The notes below the pieces were generated by a model, which was not told where the DNA came from, made no database searches, and saw nothing but the letters and a program-made list of their open reading frames with translations. Below, piece after piece: positions 26,936 to 35,415 of a DNA stretch of 64,000 bases (its first letter is position 1; every line of letters begins with the position of its first letter). This stretch comes from Pseudacidovorax sp. (lineage in GTDB: Bacteria; Pseudomonadota; Gammaproteobacteria; Burkholderiales; Burkholderiaceae_C): assembly GCF_017991995.1 (NCBI RefSeq), contig NZ_JAGOPN010000005.1:186001-250000 (forward strand), in the 5' to 3' direction. A program made the position numbers and the translations under genes.

Positions 26936-29900
26936 TCAGAACGCCACGTTGAGGGTCGCGCGCACGCCATTGCTCCTGGCGCGGCTGGCAAGCTGACCGG
27001 TGTAGGCGAGGCGGAGCGAGACATTTGTCTGGACCTTCGTGGACAGTCCCGCCTCGATCACTGCAGCATCCTTGACGATCGGCAGGCCGGAGATGCCGAA
27101 TGCGTTGGAACCCGCGAAGTTCAACGTGCTTCCCAGGTCGGTATCGCCCCACGCATGCCGCCACGCGACCGAGCCGCTGACCGTCAGCGTGCGATTGCCG
27201 AGGGTGAAGTCGTTCGCGCCACGCAGGCCCAGGGTCGAGTAGGTCACATCATCATGGCCGCTGCTCGCCGTCAGCGCGGAAAGTCCGCCCCTTTCGGTAA
27301 AACCTTCGCTATGTACCCTCATATAGGCAAGGCCGGCGAAGGGCTCCACCTGGGCCGAACCGACATCGATGCGATAGCCCACATCGCCAAAGGCCTGCAA
27401 GACACCGGCGTGGTACGCGCCCGAGAGCCGATCGGCGAAGCCGGTGAAGGCAACGTTCCGCTGGGTGCTGACGTCGCTCCAGGTGTACGTGGTCCCGACG
27501 CGGATGCCGAGCGCGCCGAGCTGCGTGCCGCCGTAGCTGCCCAGGGTGTAGTTGTCGGATGAGCCGGTGGCATTGCGACCGTCCGTGTCGTAGGTGGCGC
27601 GGCTGTAACCCGCCAGCAGACCGAAGCGGGCGCCATCCAGGATGCGCACATCCCCGCCGATGACGAAGCCACTGGTGTCATGGGTGAGCGATGCCGCATT
27701 GCCATTGCCGTCGGCATGACCCCAGCTGCCATGGCTGTTCGCCCACACGGTGAGCCCGTTGGCGCCCCCGGTGGCGGCGGTCGGTCCCGCCTGTGGGGCG
27801 ACGCCGCCGAAAGCCGAGGACAAACGCTCGATGGCCGCGAGCCGCACCAGTCGGCTGTCCTCGATCATCGCGCCCTTGATGGTCGAATAGAGATCGCCAG
27901 AAAGCTGATCGAAGGCCACGCGCGCTTCCGCGTCGGTCTGGAGATTCCCGATGGCCGCTCGAAGGGCGCCGTGCGTCGGCAGGCTCTGCAGACCCGCCGC
28001 GGTTGCTGCCTGGTTTGCAGTCGCAGCGGCGCTTGCGAAGGTGCGGGTCTGCTTCGCTTCGAGATAGACGTGATTGGCGTCGTAGTCGGCCGCCAGTGCG
28101 TAGAAGGCGGAAATCGCCGTGTCGCCGGTCAGCGTGTAGGTGCCGGTCACCCCGCCGTTGGCGGTCAGCACCGTGTATCGATCATCGAGCGCGTAGGCGC
28201 CGGACGACCCGTATTTCCGCACGTTGAGGATCGCCCCGTTGTCGATTGCAGCCGTGCCGTTGATCGCGATGCGGTCGGACGTCGCGCTGCCGGGGATCAC
28301 CTCGGCGTCGTACGTCGCGCCGCCGGCCTGGTGGTAGTTGCCTGCAACCGAGAGGGTTCCAGGGCTGTTGCCCGGGGCGATGGTCGAGCCGGAAAGCGCT
28401 GTCAGGCTCCCCACGGTGCCGGAACCCGAGAGCCTGGCACCCGGCTGCACCTGCACGGCCGAAGCCGCGATCGACCCGTTCACCTTGAGCTCGCCGGCGG
28501 CAATGATCGTCGCACCGCTGAAGGAGGACGAGTCGCTGGTCAGGTCCAATGTGCCGGCCCCTGTCTTCGTCAGCGTGCCGTTGCCGGAGATGACATTGCC
28601 GAAGGTCGCATTCGCCGCCTGGTCGAGCACCAGCGCGGCGTTGTCGACGATGGCCCCGGTGCCGAAGCTGGTCGCCGTCCCGGTCAGCGTTCCACCCGAG
28701 AGGGTGGTGCCGCCGGCGTAGGTGTTGTTGCCGGTGAAGGTGTTCTCGCCGCTCGACACGATCACCTGCCCATTGCCGACGATGTCCGGCGCAAGGACGT
28801 AGCCGGCCGTGGTGTGATTCAGCACCAGCCGGCTGTCGCCGTCACCGAGCACGATCTGGGCGGCGTCGATGGTGCCGGCGGCCGCAGCGGCCTCGCCCGC
28901 GGCCGCGCCGATGTTGAGCACGCCCGTCGAACCCGCCAGGTAGCCCACCTTCACCGCCGCGGCATGGATCTGCGCGCCGTCGGACAGCGTCAGTTCGCCC
29001 TTGCCTTCTGCCCCGACGTAGAGATTGCTGTCCATCCGGATCTGCGAGCCGCTGCCGCTGAGCGTCACCTTGCCCTCGGATCCGGCTTCGTTGCCGATGT
29101 AAAGCCGATAGCCGGTCACGGAGCCGCCGTCGGTCACGCTGAGGGTGCCGCGGCCGAGTCGACCGACATTCATGTAGCCGGAATAGGCGATGCTGTCGTC
29201 GACGACCGCCGACCAGTCCGAGCCTGCTCCGGAAACGCTCATCGATCCAGTGGAGCCGGCCAGGTCGCCCAGCGTCCCCTGCAGCGCCCGGATACGGCCG
29301 CCCTCGCCGAGATCGACGGTGGCGGTCGAGCCCGCTTCATAGCCGGCGATGAACGAGCCGGACAGAGCCAGCGCAGATCCCGCGCCCGTGACTTCGAGAC
29401 GCGAATTGGATCCGTCCAATGTCGCCACATAGCCGCCGACGGCGCTGACGCTGCCGCCATCCTTGATCGTGAGCGTGCCCTGTCCGGCATTGCCGACATA
29501 GAGGTTGCCTGTGCTGGCCCAACTGCTGCCGGCTCCGGAAACCAGCGCCTGGCCAGTGCCGGTGGCGTCGGTGCCGATCGTCGTATTGCCCGATGTCACC
29601 GAACCACCGTTGAGGATCGACAGCGACCCGGTGCCGCCGACGCCGATGTTCAGATTGCCCGAACCCAGTTGCCAGCGGGATCCGGGGCCATCGACGACGA
29701 CGGTGCCCGAACTGCCGCTGGCATGGCCGACTTGCGCCGACGCGCTGGTCACGGTTCCTGCCGCCGTGATGTTCACGAGGCCGGTTCCGCCTTCGCCGAT
29801 GAAAAGTGCGCCGGTGTTCGTCCAGCTTCCGCCGGAGACCCGGATCGACCCCGAAGCACCGGCGTTGTAGCCCAGCGTGACGGACCCGGAGTTCAAGGTG

Positions 29901-30223
29901 CCAGCGACGTTCAGGTTGCCGGTGTTGACAATGCCGATCAGGAGCGCGTCGACCGTCCCCGTTTCACCGGACTGGATCTGCGGGCCAGCCGAATCGATAC
30001 GCGCCGAATCGGCGGACCCGGGGTGATGGTTGTCCCACACCCAGTTGCTGTCGAGAAACCAATTGCCGCTGGCGGGACCATTCCAGTAGACGCTGTCCGC
30101 ATGCGCGGCCTGCCCCAGCAGCGCACCCCAGACAGCCAATGCAATGCAACTGGCCGATGCCTGAAATGGCGGGCGACCGCCGCGCTGGAAATTCGACCTC
30201 TTGACGATGATCCTGTTCGACAT
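26936..30223 (-). CDS. classical (type Va) autotransporter with repeat-rich passenger
   Basis: This 1095-residue protein is an autotransporter. The start was set at MSNRIIVKRSNFQRGG (AGGAAG 5-6 bases upstream), giving a long basic signal region ending in GQAAHAD. The passenger to about residue 790 is built of modules of about 45 residues with patterns such as GTLTIKDGGSV and VSGAGSSW, suggesting a beta helix. An autotransporter-associated strand repeat (NTFTGNNTYAGGTTLSGG) closes it, and a barrel follows from about residue 820, ending in TLNVAF with the required terminal Phe. It is divergent from the AraC gene. Likely an adhesin or surface factor; no protease motif is seen. Confidence 0.93.
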   Translation of the reverse strand: MSNRIIVKRSNFQRGGRPPFQASASCIALAVWGALLGQAAHADSVYWNGPASGNWFLDSNWVWDNHHPGSADSARIDSAGPQIQSGETGTVDALLIGIVNTGNLNVAGTLNSGSVTLGYNAGASGSIRVSGGSWTNTGALFIGEGGTGLVNITAAGTVTSASAQVGHASGSSGTVVVDGPGSRWQLGSGNLNIGVGGTGSLSILNGGSVTSGNTTIGTDATGTGQALVSGAGSSWASTGNLYVGNAGQGTLTIKDGGSVSAVGGYVATLDGSNSRLEVTGAGSALALSGSFIAGYEAGSTATVDLGEGGRIRALQGTLGDLAGSTGSMSVSGAGSDWSAVVDDSIAYSGYMNVGRLGRGTLSVTDGGSVTGYRLYIGNEAGSEGKVTLSGSGSQIRMDSNLYVGAEGKGELTLSDGAQIHAAAVKVGYLAGSTGVLNIGAAAGEAAAAAGTIDAAQIVLGDGDSRLVLNHTTAGYVLAPDIVGNGQVIVSSGENTFTGNNTYAGGTTLSGGTLTGTATSFGTGAIVDNAALVLDQAANATFGNVISGNGTLTKTGAGTLDLTSDSSSFSGATIIAAGELKVNGSIAASAVQVQPGARLSGSGTVGSLTALSGSTIAPGNSPGTLSVAGNYHQAGGATYDAEVIPGSATSDRIAINGTAAIDNGAILNVRKYGSSGAYALDDRYTVLTANGGVTGTYTLTGDTAISAFYALAADYDANHVYLEAKQTRTFASAAATANQAATAAGLQSLPTHGALRAAIGNLQTDAEARVAFDQLSGDLYSTIKGAMIEDSRLVRLAAIERLSSAFGGVAPQAGPTAATGGANGLTVWANSHGSWGHADGNGNAASLTHDTSGFVIGGDVRILDGARFGLLAGYSRATYDTDGRNATGSSDNYTLGSYGGTQLGALGIRVGTTYTWSDVSTQRNVAFTGFADRLSGAYHAGVLQAFGDVGYRIDVGSAQVEPFAGLAYMRVHSEGFTERGGLSALTASSGHDDVTYSTLGLRGANDFTLGNRTLTVSGSVAWRHAWGDTDLGSTLNFAGSNAFGISGLPIVKDAAVIEAGLSTKVQTNVSLRLAYTGQLASRARSNGVRATLNVAF

Positions 30224-30410
30224 GCCCGCTTCCTGTTCTCGATGCTGAAGAGTCCGGAAGCGTGGCGTGGACTCGGGATGGAAGCCCGGCTGTGCTGTCT
30301 TGTTGCGGCTGTCCGAAACCACACGTCCGAAGATGAGTGGCCCGCAGAATACGCACGCCGCGGAAGCACTTTCTTTTGCATCCGCAGGGAAAACTTTGTC
30401 TTTGACATTT

Positions 30411-31508
30411 ATGACGGAACCACTGACAGCGCCTCCCACATCGCAACGCAAGGCGGGGGCCACGGCCCCAGGTCACGCGGCAGGAAACGCGAGACCAGGC
30501 AACATGGCCCGCTTCACCTGGGGACGCTTCTCGCAGTTGGCCGAGGTGCTCGGTCTGAACGAAACCGGCGTAGTCGTGGATCGCCGGCGCAATGCCGAGT
30601 TCGGCACGCTGGATCTGGGGGCCGACGCAGGCCAGGGCACCCTCGAATACCTGCACACGCCCGACATGCGCGTCGTCGTCTCCCACTGCACATTCGGAAC
30701 GGGCAGGCGTTATGAGATCGCCGACGACGGGTTCATCCGCTTTCATTTCGGAAGCGAGCTGTCCGTTCAGACCTGGCTGCGAGATGATCCGTTCGGTGAC
30801 ATCGCGGACAGCCCCGCTGGTGTGTTGATCGCACGCCCGGATCAGGTGATGCAGGAGTGCATCGCGGCGCAGAAGCGCCAGAGCTTCATCAGCATTGCCG
30901 TTCGGCCGGAATGGCTCCCCGCTCAGTTCGGGGTTCAGCTGCCGGATCAGCTTCGATGGGAGGAGGCGGCGCACACACCGGGCGCACACCATCATCCCGT
31001 CCGGTATGGGCCCGAATTGCGACAGACGGCCAGCGAATTGATCGCTCGACGGCTCCCCTGGGAGTTGCGATCCGCATTCGTCGCCATCAAGGCCCAGGAG
31101 ATGCTCATTCTCGCCCTGGGCGATCTGGTCAGTGCCCCACAGCAGCGTCCTGGCCGCATGAGCGAACGCGATCGCGCAGCCATCCGGTCGGCCAGGGAAA
31201 TACTGACCCGATCCATCGCCGCTGCACCCGACATCCCCAGGCTCAGCCGGCGCGTGGGCATCAATCGGACCAAGCTTTTCTACGGCTTCAAGCAGATGTA
31301 CGGCATGTCCGTCACCGCGTTCATGCACGGGCAACGCATGGACGAGGCCCACCGCCTTCTCGTCGACACCGACATGTCGATCTCCAGCATCGCCACGGCC
31401 GTCGGCTACAGGCACGCCTGCAACTTCTCAACCCGCTTCAAGGCGCATTTCGATTGCTCGCCAGGCGATTGCCGGGCGCGGGGCCGGGGCCAGTCCGGCC
31501 AGTCCTAG
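30411..31508 (+). CDS. AraC-family transcriptional regulator
   Basis: The C-terminal 100 residues form the AraC double helix-turn-helix (ILTRSIAAAPDIPRLSRRVGINRTKLFYGFKQMYG and MSISSIATAVGYRHACNFSTRFKAHF). The N-terminal effector domain (about 260 residues) resembles the loosely conserved PchR-like group, where the ligand may be a siderophore or similar molecule. The start is uncertain: ATG at 30411 gives 365 residues, and the ATG at 30504 gives 334; neither has a strong ribosome binding site. It is divergent from the autotransporter gene, and regulation of that gene is a reasonable inference. Confidence 0.87.
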   Translation: MTEPLTAPPTSQRKAGATAPGHAAGNARPGNMARFTWGRFSQLAEVLGLNETGVVVDRRRNAEFGTLDLGADAGQGTLEYLHTPDMRVVVSHCTFGTGRRYEIADDGFIRFHFGSELSVQTWLRDDPFGDIADSPAGVLIARPDQVMQECIAAQKRQSFISIAVRPEWLPAQFGVQLPDQLRWEEAAHTPGAHHHPVRYGPELRQTASELIARRLPWELRSAFVAIKAQEMLILALGDLVSAPQQRPGRMSERDRAAIRSAREILTRSIAAAPDIPRLSRRVGINRTKLFYGFKQMYGMSVTAFMHGQRMDEAHRLLVDTDMSISSIATAVGYRHACNFSTRFKAHFDCSPGDCRARGRGQSGQS

Positions 31509-31578
31509 GGATGCTCCTCGCGAATGCGGACACCCTGGGCATCTGCGAAGGTTGTCGATCGCTTCGCGAAGCGCATCC

Positions 31579-31878
31579 CTAGGCTGCGCGCTTGAGCGTG
31601 ATGGCCTTTTCCGGGCAGGCGGCCACGCAGGCCCCACAGGCCTGGCAGGCGTCGGCATTGGGCGTGAACGCGGTGCGCCGCCCATGCGCCCAGAGCTTGA
31701 ACTTGATGAGCGCCGGCATCTGGGCAAACACGTCGTCCGGCAGGCGCCCGACCTCGAACACGTCGAAGGGGCACACGGTGACGCAGTCGCCCTTGCCTTC
31801 GCATCGGCGGGCATCGACGACCGGCACGATCGTCCCGGGACTGGCCTTGCAATCGGCGGCTTCTTTCTGGCGTGGCAT
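31579..31878 (-). CDS. ferredoxin with one complete and one incomplete cluster motif (probable 3Fe-4S/4Fe-4S)
   Basis: The 99-residue protein has two cluster-binding motifs. The second is complete (Cys78, Cys81, Cys84, then Cys88-Pro). The first reads C26-EGKGD-C32-VTV-C36-P, with Lys29 where a fourth cysteine normally lies. Seven ligand cysteines are consistent with a 7Fe protein carrying [3Fe-4S] and [4Fe-4S], or a 4Fe cluster with a non-Cys ligand. It is a small cytoplasmic electron carrier. It is 12 bases downstream of the pirin gene and probably cotranscribed with it. Redox partners are unknown. Confidence 0.9.
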   Translation of the reverse strand: MPRQKEAADCKASPGTIVPVVDARRCEGKGDCVTVCPFDVFEVGRLPDDVFAQMPALIKFKLWAHGRRTAFTPNADACQACGACVAACPEKAITLKRAA

Positions 31879-31890
31879 GACGGCTTCTCC

Positions 31891-32769
31891 TCAAAGAATC
31901 AATGGTGGGACATCCGCCTGGAGCGGCACGGGCGAGGCGAGCCGGCCCATCTCGCCCGCCTCGAAGCGCCGGACCGCGGCAACGATCTGATCGGCGTTGT
32001 TCATGATGAAGGGGCCGCGGGCCACAACCGGCTCGTGGATCTCCTTGGCGGCCAGCACCAGCACCCGACCACCGGGACGGCCCTGCAGCTGCACGATGCC
32101 GCCGCCACGCACGGCCGCAGCCTCGCCCGCCTGCAGTTCGACGACGGCATCGCCGCCGTCGGCACGCAGGCCTACCTCGCCCGACTGCGCATAGAACAGG
32201 CCGAACTGCCCGGCCATCAGCGGAATGTCCACGCCCTTGCGAAGCGCCACGTCGAGCAGCGTGAACGGCTCGGCAGGCACTAGCGCGGAGGCCACCTCGC
32301 CGTAGCGGCCGACCACCACCCGGATCTGGTCGCCCCGGCCGTTCTGCCACCTGGGCACGTCCTTGCCGTCGAGCCACATCACGGACGGCACGATGGTCTT
32401 GCGGGCGGCGCTCAGGTTCACGAAGATCTGCGCGCCATGCAGCGACCGGGCCGGATCGGCCGGCAGCTCGTGGTGCATCACGCCGCGGCCTGCCTGGGTC
32501 CAGACGATGCCGCCCGGTCCGACCACGATGTCGTTGCCCAGCGAGTCCCGGGAGCGCGCCGCGCCCTCGGAGTCCTCGAACAGGTAGGTCACCGCCGAGA
32601 AGCCCGCGTGCGGATGCGGACCGAAGGCGCGCTCACCGACACGGAAGTCGTCGAAGTTCAGGATCGGCGACGAAGCGAGTCCGCGTTCGTGCAAGACGAA
32701 GCTCTGCACCGAGAAACCTGGGGAGGCCATGCGGCGGCCCTCCCCCAGGAACAGGATTTCCGTGGTCAT
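31891..32769 (-). CDS. pirin-family protein (bicupin, quercetinase-like)
   Basis: This 292-residue protein has the pirin double cupin fold. The N-terminal cupin metal site is HPHAGFSAVTYLFEDSEG (two histidines, with a third in HHEL and Glu), and GGIVWTQAGRGVMHHELP is the family signature. Pirins are Fe proteins with quercetin 2,3-dioxygenase activity in some cases and regulatory roles in others. The ATG was chosen because AAGGA lies seven bases upstream; a GTG two codons earlier is an alternative. It sits between the azoreductase and ferredoxin genes on the same strand and may be part of a quinone or flavonoid redox unit. Confidence 0.92.
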   Translation of the reverse strand: MTTEILFLGEGRRMASPGFSVQSFVLHERGLASSPILNFDDFRVGERAFGPHPHAGFSAVTYLFEDSEGAARSRDSLGNDIVVGPGGIVWTQAGRGVMHHELPADPARSLHGAQIFVNLSAARKTIVPSVMWLDGKDVPRWQNGRGDQIRVVVGRYGEVASALVPAEPFTLLDVALRKGVDIPLMAGQFGLFYAQSGEVGLRADGGDAVVELQAGEAAAVRGGGIVQLQGRPGGRVLVLAAKEIHEPVVARGPFIMNNADQIVAAVRRFEAGEMGRLASPVPLQADVPPLIL

Positions 32770-32819
32770 GGACACGTCCTTGGGGCAAGTAAGGGGGGTC
32801 TCGGGCGGCGGTCGCGCGC

Positions 32820-33425
32820 TCAGGCTGCCAGCCGCGCGATGTCCTGTCCGGCGCTGTCGAACGCCTGGCTCTTGAACGCTTCGCCCATGGCCACGCCTTC
32901 GGCGCGGACAAAGCGGATGTCCTGCACGCCCAGGAAGCCAAAGATCGTGCGCAGGTAGGTTTCCTGGTGATCGAACGACGCCATCGGCGTGCCTTCGCTG
33001 AAGATGCCGCCGCGGGCCGAGGCAATGATCACCTTCTTGCCGCCACAGAGGCCGGCGGGACCCTTGTCGCTGTACTGGAAGGTCTTGCCCGCCACGCAGA
33101 TGCGGTCGAACCAGGCCTTCAGCTGCGAGGGGATGCCCAGGTTGTACATGGGCACGCCGATGACCACGAGGTCGGCGTCGAGGAAGGCGTCGAGCGCGCG
33201 CGTGCCAGCGGCCAGGTCGGCCTGCAGCTCGGCGGAGACCGGGCCGCCGTGCTGGGCAGCGATGTGGGCCTTGCCCAGGTGGGCCAAAGGCGTCTCGCCC
33301 AGATCCAGACGCGTGACCTGGATGTCCTGGTTGGCGGCCTTGAGATGCGCCACGACCTTGGCGGAAAGCTCACGACTGACCGAGTGGTCGCCAAGGATGC
33401 TGGAGTCGATGTGCAGCAGATTCAT
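32820..33425 (-). CDS. azoR: FMN-dependent NADH:quinone/azo reductase (AzoR-like)
   Basis: The 201-residue protein is a flavodoxin-like oxidoreductase of the AzoR family. It reduces quinones and azo dyes by two-electron hydride transfer from NADH via FMN. The N-terminal phosphate-binding loop ([16 protein letters not shown]), the [18 protein letters not shown] flavin segment and IIASARGG are family hallmarks. The start MNLLHIDSS is preferred over a Met four residues upstream. It is divergent from a LysR gene, a very common layout for inducible azoreductases. It probably protects against quinones and may work with the neighbouring pirin. Confidence 0.93.
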   Translation of the reverse strand: MNLLHIDSSILGDHSVSRELSAKVVAHLKAANQDIQVTRLDLGETPLAHLGKAHIAAQHGGPVSAELQADLAAGTRALDAFLDADLVVIGVPMYNLGIPSQLKAWFDRICVAGKTFQYSDKGPAGLCGGKKVIIASARGGIFSEGTPMASFDHQETYLRTIFGFLGVQDIRFVRAEGVAMGEAFKSQAFDSAGQDIARLAA

Positions 33426-33530
33426 GTCGGGGTCCAAGCTGGTGGGAGTTGAGGATGAGCTGGACGATAAGAAACGCCGATTGATCTGTGTAGACTATAT
33501 TTTTCGATAAATACCATCGCATCGAACGAT
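33426..33530. promoter_or_regulatory. AT-rich divergent control region, azoR / LysR
   Basis: The 105-base gap holds an AT-rich core (GACTATATTTTTCGATAAATACC, in the span 33497-33519) in a GC-rich setting. CGAT half-sites recur around it. It likely contains overlapping divergent promoters and the LysR binding site, though precise boxes cannot be fixed. Confidence 0.5.
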
Positions 33531-34478
33531 ATGTTGGACGCCGTCACCCTTGACCAACTGCGCACCTTCATTGCGGCGGCCGACACCGGCAGCTTCTCGG
33601 CCGCCGGCCGTCAGTTGGGACGCGCCCAGTCGGTGGTCAGCCAGACCCTGGCCAACCTGGAGGGCCAATTGAACGTCCGGCTCTTCGACCGCACGCACCG
33701 CCGCCCCACCCTGACGCTCGCCGGGCGCGCGCTGCTGGTGGATGCACGGCTGGTGGCCAGCGACATGGACCGACTCAAGGCTCGGGCCAAGGAGATGGAG
33801 GCCGGGCTGGAGCCGGCGCTGAACATCGTGGCGCATGTCTTTCTGCCCACCGAAGTGCTGACCCGGGCCGTGGCCGCATTCCACCGGCAGTTCCCGCGCA
33901 CGCCGCTGACCATCTCGGTGGAAGGCATGGGCGCCGTGATCGAACCGGTGATCGAGGGGCGCAGTTCCTTCGGCATCCGCGCGCCACTGCTGTCGCCGCA
34001 TCCGGAGTTGACGAGCGAGCACCTGATGGCCGTGCCCTACCTGATGGTGGCTGCCCCCTCGCATCCGCTGGCGCAGCACCCACAGCCACTGCCTACGCGG
34101 CTGCTCCAGGAACATGTGCAACTGGTGCTGAGCGACCGCTCGCGCCTCCCGAACCAGGTGGATGCAGGCGTCATCTCGCCCCTGACCTGGCGCACCTCGG
34201 ACCTTGGCGCCAAGCATGCCTTCCTGAAGGCCGGCCTGGGCTGGGGCGGCATGCCGCTGCCGGTGATCCAGGCTGACCTGCAGGCCGGGCGTCTGGTCGC
34301 GCTGGAGTTCGAGGAATCGCGCGCCAACGTCAGCATGTCGCTGGCCGCCTTCTACCGCACCGACTCGCCGCCGGGCCCGGCGGGCCGCTGGCTGCTGGAC
34401 GAATTCAAGCGCAGCGCCAAGGCGGTGGATGCGGACCCGGCAGCGCCCGGAGCCACTCCTCAGGGCATGGGCGGGTAG
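33531..34478 (+). CDS. LysR-type transcriptional regulator, probable control of azoR/pirin/ferredoxin
   Basis: This 315-residue regulator has the LysR helix-turn-helix (LDQLRTFIAAADTGSFSAAGRQLGRAQSVVSQTLANLE) and an effector domain from about residue 90. The gene is divergent from azoR and should control it in response to a quinone-like or electrophilic inducer, as in related loci. Its 3' end overlaps the convergent SDR gene by 19 bases, so no terminator separates them. The C-terminal 25 residues are Pro/Ala-rich. Confidence 0.94.
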   Translation: MLDAVTLDQLRTFIAAADTGSFSAAGRQLGRAQSVVSQTLANLEGQLNVRLFDRTHRRPTLTLAGRALLVDARLVASDMDRLKARAKEMEAGLEPALNIVAHVFLPTEVLTRAVAAFHRQFPRTPLTISVEGMGAVIEPVIEGRSSFGIRAPLLSPHPELTSEHLMAVPYLMVAAPSHPLAQHPQPLPTRLLQEHVQLVLSDRSRLPNQVDAGVISPLTWRTSDLGAKHAFLKAGLGWGGMPLPVIQADLQAGRLVALEFEESRANVSMSLAAFYRTDSPPGPAGRWLLDEFKRSAKAVDADPAAPGATPQGMGG

Positions 34479-35194
34479 ATCAGTTCGGCCGCCTGCCGTG
34501 CGTCGGCGAAGGCCAGCAACCGCGCGGCGAGTTCGTGGGGTTCGATCTCGGGAATCGAGAAACCCGGCGGCAGGTCGAAGCGGACGGCACCCGACGCCAT
34601 GGCGGTATGCCAGCCACTCTGGCGGATCACGGCAGAAAGCACCAGCATGCCGACATGGATGCCTTCGCGCGCCATTTCGCCATGCAGCGAGTGCAGGTAG
34701 TTGCGCGCCGCGGCCAGCGCGCGACCGGGCCCGCTCATGTACGGCATGCCGTGGATGGCCGAGCCGCCCAGGCCCACCAGGATGCTGCCCGCCTGCCGTC
34801 GGCGCATGTCCGGCAGCACCTGGGCCACGGCATCCATCAGCCCGTAGAGGAACAGGTCCATCTTGTCCTGCACGTCGGCCACGGTCAGCGTGGCCGCGGC
34901 GGTGAAGGCCTCGGGCGCGTTGGGGCCGTAGTACAGCGCATGGACCTCGCCGAAGCGTCCGCGGATCGCCGCGAACAGGCGCTGCATGTTGTCAGCCGAG
35001 GGGCGGAAGTCCGCCGAAAACGCGGCCGCCTCGATGCCTTCCTGGGCGAGATCCGCACAGAGCGCCTGCAGCGGCTCGATCCGGCGTGCGACGAGCGCGA
35101 CGGCATGGCCTCTTATTCCGTATTCGCGGGCCAGCGCCTGGCCGAGGCCGGGTCCTGCACCCAGGATGGCCACGCATTGCTTCGATTCATTCAT
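34460..35194 (-). CDS. atypical SDR-family protein with substituted catalytic lysine
   Basis: The 244-residue protein keeps the Rossmann dinucleotide motif GAGPGLGQA at its start and overall SDR length. The active-site motif is altered. Tyr152 is present (MPYMSGPGRAL), but the residue four places later, normally Lys, is Pro156. The usual NNAG motif is replaced by YYGPNAP. Ser145 may be the catalytic serine. It may therefore bind NAD(P) without classical dehydrogenase chemistry, or be a divergent member with another role. It lies convergent to the LysR gene and is not clearly in an operon. Confidence 0.82.
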   Translation of the reverse strand: MNESKQCVAILGAGPGLGQALAREYGIRGHAVALVARRIEPLQALCADLAQEGIEAAAFSADFRPSADNMQRLFAAIRGRFGEVHALYYGPNAPEAFTAAATLTVADVQDKMDLFLYGLMDAVAQVLPDMRRRQAGSILVGLGGSAIHGMPYMSGPGRALAAARNYLHSLHGEMAREGIHVGMLVLSAVIRQSGWHTAMASGAVRFDLPPGFSIPEIEPHELAARLLAFADARQAAELIYPPMP

Positions 35195-35335
35195 GGTGTT
35201 TGCCTTTGGTCAGCCGGCCCCGCTGGCGACAGGCAACGCCTTTCGCGGGCGGGGCGGCGGCAAGAATGTAGGAAGAAGGCGGGCGCTGCGGCAGCCCATA
35301 TCTTTCGATGGCGACCATCGGCCTGGAAGATGGAA

Positions 35336-35363
35336 GGGGCCGTCCAGTGCCCCGGACGGCCCC
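35336..35363 (-). terminator. intrinsic terminator for the transketolase/TRAP operon
   Basis: A perfect 10-bp GC-rich stem (GGGGCCGTCC with GGACGGCCCC) with an 8-base loop lies 52 bases after the transketolase C-subunit stop on the minus strand. A TTCC-rich stretch follows on that strand, acting as a weak T tract. Confidence 0.7.
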
Positions 35364-35415
35364 TGTCGACCGCGCAATCGCACGCGGCACCAGGCCGCGC
35401 GGCGGCGCAGGAAGC

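Noticed and set aside
30402..30407. TTGACA as a promoter for the AraC or autotransporter gene
   Set aside because: No matching -10 hexamer lies at suitable spacing on the plus strand, and the element touches one candidate AraC start codon.
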